From Sphingomonas sp. 32-66-10 (lineage in GTDB: Bacteria; Pseudomonadota; Alphaproteobacteria; Sphingomonadales; Sphingomonadaceae), in contig NCEF01000019.1 of NCBI GenBank assembly GCA_002280565.1, positions 16,232-80,231 on the forward strand: a DNA stretch of 64,000 bases, in the 5' to 3' direction. The notes beneath the pieces were generated by a model. It made no database searches. It was not told the origin of the DNA and was given only the letters and a program-made list of their open reading frames with translations. The position numbers were made by a program, and so were the translations under genes. Position 1 is the stretch's first letter, and each line of letters begins with the position of its first letter. Positions 62,420 to 64,000 of this stretch are shown here, piece after piece.

Positions 62420-62485
62420 CCTGTCACCCGCGCATGACACATGCGTTTTTTTGTCAGCTTCCCCACCCAGAAGTGTCAGGCACCG
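62420..62485. repeat. nested palindromic motif, copy 2
   Basis: It aligns with the copy at 3196-3259: CCTGTCAC, then GCGCATGACA, a T-rich spacer, TTGTCAGCTTCCCC and GTGTCAGGCACCG at the end. The last 13 bases and the TGTCAGCTTCCCC block are identical in both. Here it lies upstream of the LexA box and dinB. Confidence 0.6.
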
Positions 62486-62516
62486 TCAGCCCGCCGCCCC
62501 GTGACTCTTGCGACGT

Positions 62517-62531
62517 GTTCCGTTATTGTTC
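62517..62531 (+). promoter_or_regulatory. alphaproteobacterial LexA (SOS) box
   Basis: GTTC at 62517-62520 and GTTC at 62528-62531 are separated by exactly 7 bases. GTTC-N7-GTTC is the LexA operator of alphaproteobacteria. It ends 4 bases before the dinB start codon, so LexA bound here would block transcription or sit on the start region; SOS induction of the polymerase is expected. Confidence 0.8.
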
Positions 62532-62535
62532 CGAC

Positions 62536-63840
62536 ATGGCCGACCCGGCGTTCCTCGATCTTCCGCCCCGTCCGCTGCGCTGGCTGTATCTCGATCTGAA
62601 CAGCTATTTCGCCGCGGTCGAGCAGCAGTTGAACCCCGATCTGCGGGGCAAACCGATCATTGTCGCCCCGGTCGACAGCGACACCACCGTCGCCATCGCG
62701 GCCTCGGTTCAGGCCAAGAAATACGGCATCCGCACCGGCACCCCGGTGTGGGAGGCCAAGCGCCTGTGCCGCGACCTGATCGTGACGCCGGGCCAGCACG
62801 AGAAATATATCGAGTTTCATGAGGCGATCGTCGCCGAAATCTGGCGGCACATCCCCGTCACCGCGGTCTGCTCGATCGATGAAGTCGCGTGCCGCCTGCT
62901 CGATAACGAGAACAGCCCCGAACAGGCGATGGCGCTGGCGCGGCGGATCAAGGCGGGGATCATCGCCAATGTCGGCGAATGCCTCACCAGTTCGGTCGGC
63001 ATCGCCCCCAACCGGCTGCTCGCGAAGCTGGCGAGCGATATGGAAAAGCCCGACGGCCTGACTGTCCTGACTCAGGAGATGCTGCCCGACCGCCTGTTCT
63101 CGCTCAAGCTGCGCGACATTGCCGGGATCGGCGCGAAGATGGAGAAACGGCTGGCGCAGCAGGGCATCCTGGACATCGCCCAGCTGTGCGAACGCCGCCC
63201 GCGCGACGCCGGAACGGCCTGGGGCGGGGTCAATGGCGACCGGCTCTGGTATCTGCTCCACGGCTTCGACCTGCCCGAAAAGCCGACGCAGAACCGCACC
63301 ATCGGCCACAGCCATGTCCTCTCACCCCGCAAGCGCGGTCTCGAACCCGTCCGCCTCACCGCCCGCCGCCTCGCCCTCAAATGCGCCGCCCGGCTCCGGC
63401 GCAAGGATTATGTCAGCCGCCTGTTGGTGCTCCACGCGAAGTTCGAGGATGACAAGTCGGTCTGGCGCACCGCGCTGAAGCTGCCCGCGACACAGGACAG
63501 TTTCGCCATCCTCGCCGCGCTCGACGCAATCTTCCCCCGTTTGGCCGCCGCCGGCCGCATCCGCCCCGGCGGCTTTGCCATCCGGATGATCGGTGTAACC
63601 CTGGCGGAGATCGCCCCGCTCGGCGCGGCGCAGGAATCACTGTTCGGCGCGCTCGATCCCGATGACCCGCTGGCGCGCGAAACCCGCACCTTGTCGCTCA
63701 GTCGGGCGATGGACCGGATCAACGAGAAATTCGGCCGCCACGCCGTCTCGGTCGGCCCGATGGACGGCAGTCGGGCGGACCGCGTCGGGACCAAAATCGC
63801 CTTTGGCCGAATCCCGGATCTGAACGAATTTCACGAATGA
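62536..63840 (+). CDS. dinB: Y-family DNA polymerase (DinB-like)
   Basis: This error-prone translesion polymerase has 434 residues from ATG 62536. The first catalytic block is WLYLDLNSYFAAVEQQLNPD (Asp20), then VAPVDSDTTVAIAASVQAKK, the second catalytic pair in CSIDEVACRLL, and GECLTSSVGIAPNRLLAKLA. The helix-hairpin-helix DIAGIGAKMEKRL and the little-finger domain follow. It differs from E. coli Pol IV enough that a separate DinB/ImpB-type subgroup is likely. The ORF extends upstream to 62368, but those codons cross the palindromic motif and SOS box and were rejected. Confidence 0.93.
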   Translation: MADPAFLDLPPRPLRWLYLDLNSYFAAVEQQLNPDLRGKPIIVAPVDSDTTVAIAASVQAKKYGIRTGTPVWEAKRLCRDLIVTPGQHEKYIEFHEAIVAEIWRHIPVTAVCSIDEVACRLLDNENSPEQAMALARRIKAGIIANVGECLTSSVGIAPNRLLAKLASDMEKPDGLTVLTQEMLPDRLFSLKLRDIAGIGAKMEKRLAQQGILDIAQLCERRPRDAGTAWGGVNGDRLWYLLHGFDLPEKPTQNRTIGHSHVLSPRKRGLEPVRLTARRLALKCAARLRRKDYVSRLLVLHAKFEDDKSVWRTALKLPATQDSFAILAALDAIFPRLAAAGRIRPGGFAIRMIGVTLAEIAPLGAAQESLFGALDPDDPLARETRTLSLSRAMDRINEKFGRHAVSVGPMDGSRADRVGTKIAFGRIPDLNEFHE

Positions 63841-63855
63841 GACAGGATATTGTAT

Positions 63856-63877
63856 CGACGCAATGCAATATGCGTCG
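63856..63877. terminator. possible terminator hairpin after dinB
   Basis: CGACGCA and TGCGTCG form a 7-base stem with an 8-base loop, 15 bases past the dinB stop. No T run follows, so the call is tentative. Confidence 0.4.
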
Positions 63878-63938
63878 CCGCACTGTTATTCGTTATATCT
63901 TGACCCCCGATGCTGCGTGCGCAAAGGAAAGTTCCGCT

Positions 63939-64000
63939 ATGAACATGCGTCTCCTCCCCGCCGCCGCGGTTGCGCTGCTTGCGCTGTCCGCCTGCAATCC
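63939..64000 (+). CDS. start of a lipoprotein gene, cut by window edge
   Basis: ATG 63939 follows AAAGGAAAG and reads MNMRLLPAAAVALLALSACN to the last bases of the window. This is a lipoprotein signal with lipobox LSAC and Cys19 as the lipid site. The mature part lies outside, so the family is unknown. Confidence 0.75.
   Translation, partial: MNMRLLPAAAVALLALSACN

Noticed and set aside
62368-62535. N-terminal extension of dinB by 56 codons
   Set aside because: The codons cross the palindromic motif and the LexA box and show no resemblance to Y-family polymerases; the family starts at 62536.
1-64000. tRNA, rRNA, CRISPR arrays, prophage and insertion sequences
   Set aside because: I looked for CCA-type tRNA ends, regular spaced repeats and transposase or integrase motifs and saw none I could support; a covariance-model search could still find a short RNA gene.

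Overview
The window reads as chromosome of a sphingomonad (Sphingomonas or a close relative, Alphaproteobacteria). Evidence: high GC, sphingomonad-type serine palmitoyltransferase behind its own acyl carrier protein, a PhyR/NepR/EcfG general stress locus, a GTTC-N7-GTTC SOS box, and the gene order dgt-SPOR-ftsZ...mraZ with translational coupling. Identifications rest on motifs and remembered family sequences; no search was run. No rRNA, tRNA, CRISPR array, prophage or transposase gene was recognised.

Layout. 1-12 kb: end of a hydrolase, a small unknown gene, a damaged proB, an epimerase, acyl carrier protein plus spt (sphingolipid entry), a hybrid histidine kinase, lptF and a damaged lptG, a membrane protein, a desaturase and an acetyltransferase-like protein. 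12-20 kb: xth, erpA, a frameshifted unknown gene, an M23 peptidase, a frameshifted ferritin-like gene, bcp and glnE. 19.6-24 kb: general stress response block with a second NepR-like protein, ecfG, a 45-residue membrane protein, phyR, nepR and a PhyP-like degenerate kinase, then an entericidin. 24-31 kb: tatABC, scpAB, nagZ, a SPOR protein, argS and a damaged rarD on the minus strand. 31-38 kb: a DUF1800/DUF1501 pair, a small secreted protein, dgt and a TPR-SPOR protein.

38-56.5 kb is the complete dcw cluster on the minus strand: mraZ, rsmH, ftsL, ftsI, murE, murF, mraY, murD, ftsW, murG, murC, a small coiled-coil ORF, murB, ddl, ftsQ, ftsA, ftsZ. Most junctions are ATGA, GTGA or TAATG overlaps, so start codons can be placed with confidence. 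56.8-64 kb: a small membrane protein, cysK, a DNA glycosylase, an MmeI-like restriction-modification gene with an in-frame stop at codon 10, an overlapping small gene, a LexA-boxed Y-family polymerase, and the start of a lipoprotein gene.

The most notable features are (i) the stress locus with two NepR-like proteins, a phosphatase-like kinase and an EcfG-type promoter; (ii) three conserved genes (proB, lptG, rarD) that each lack an internal block of roughly 100-150 bases, plus two probable single-base frameshifts and one nonsense codon, which may be sequence or assembly error or real decay; and (iii) a nested palindromic motif present twice, 59 kb apart. I did not find a clearly new multi-gene system; the nearest candidates are the stress-locus accessories and the small ORF between murC and murB.
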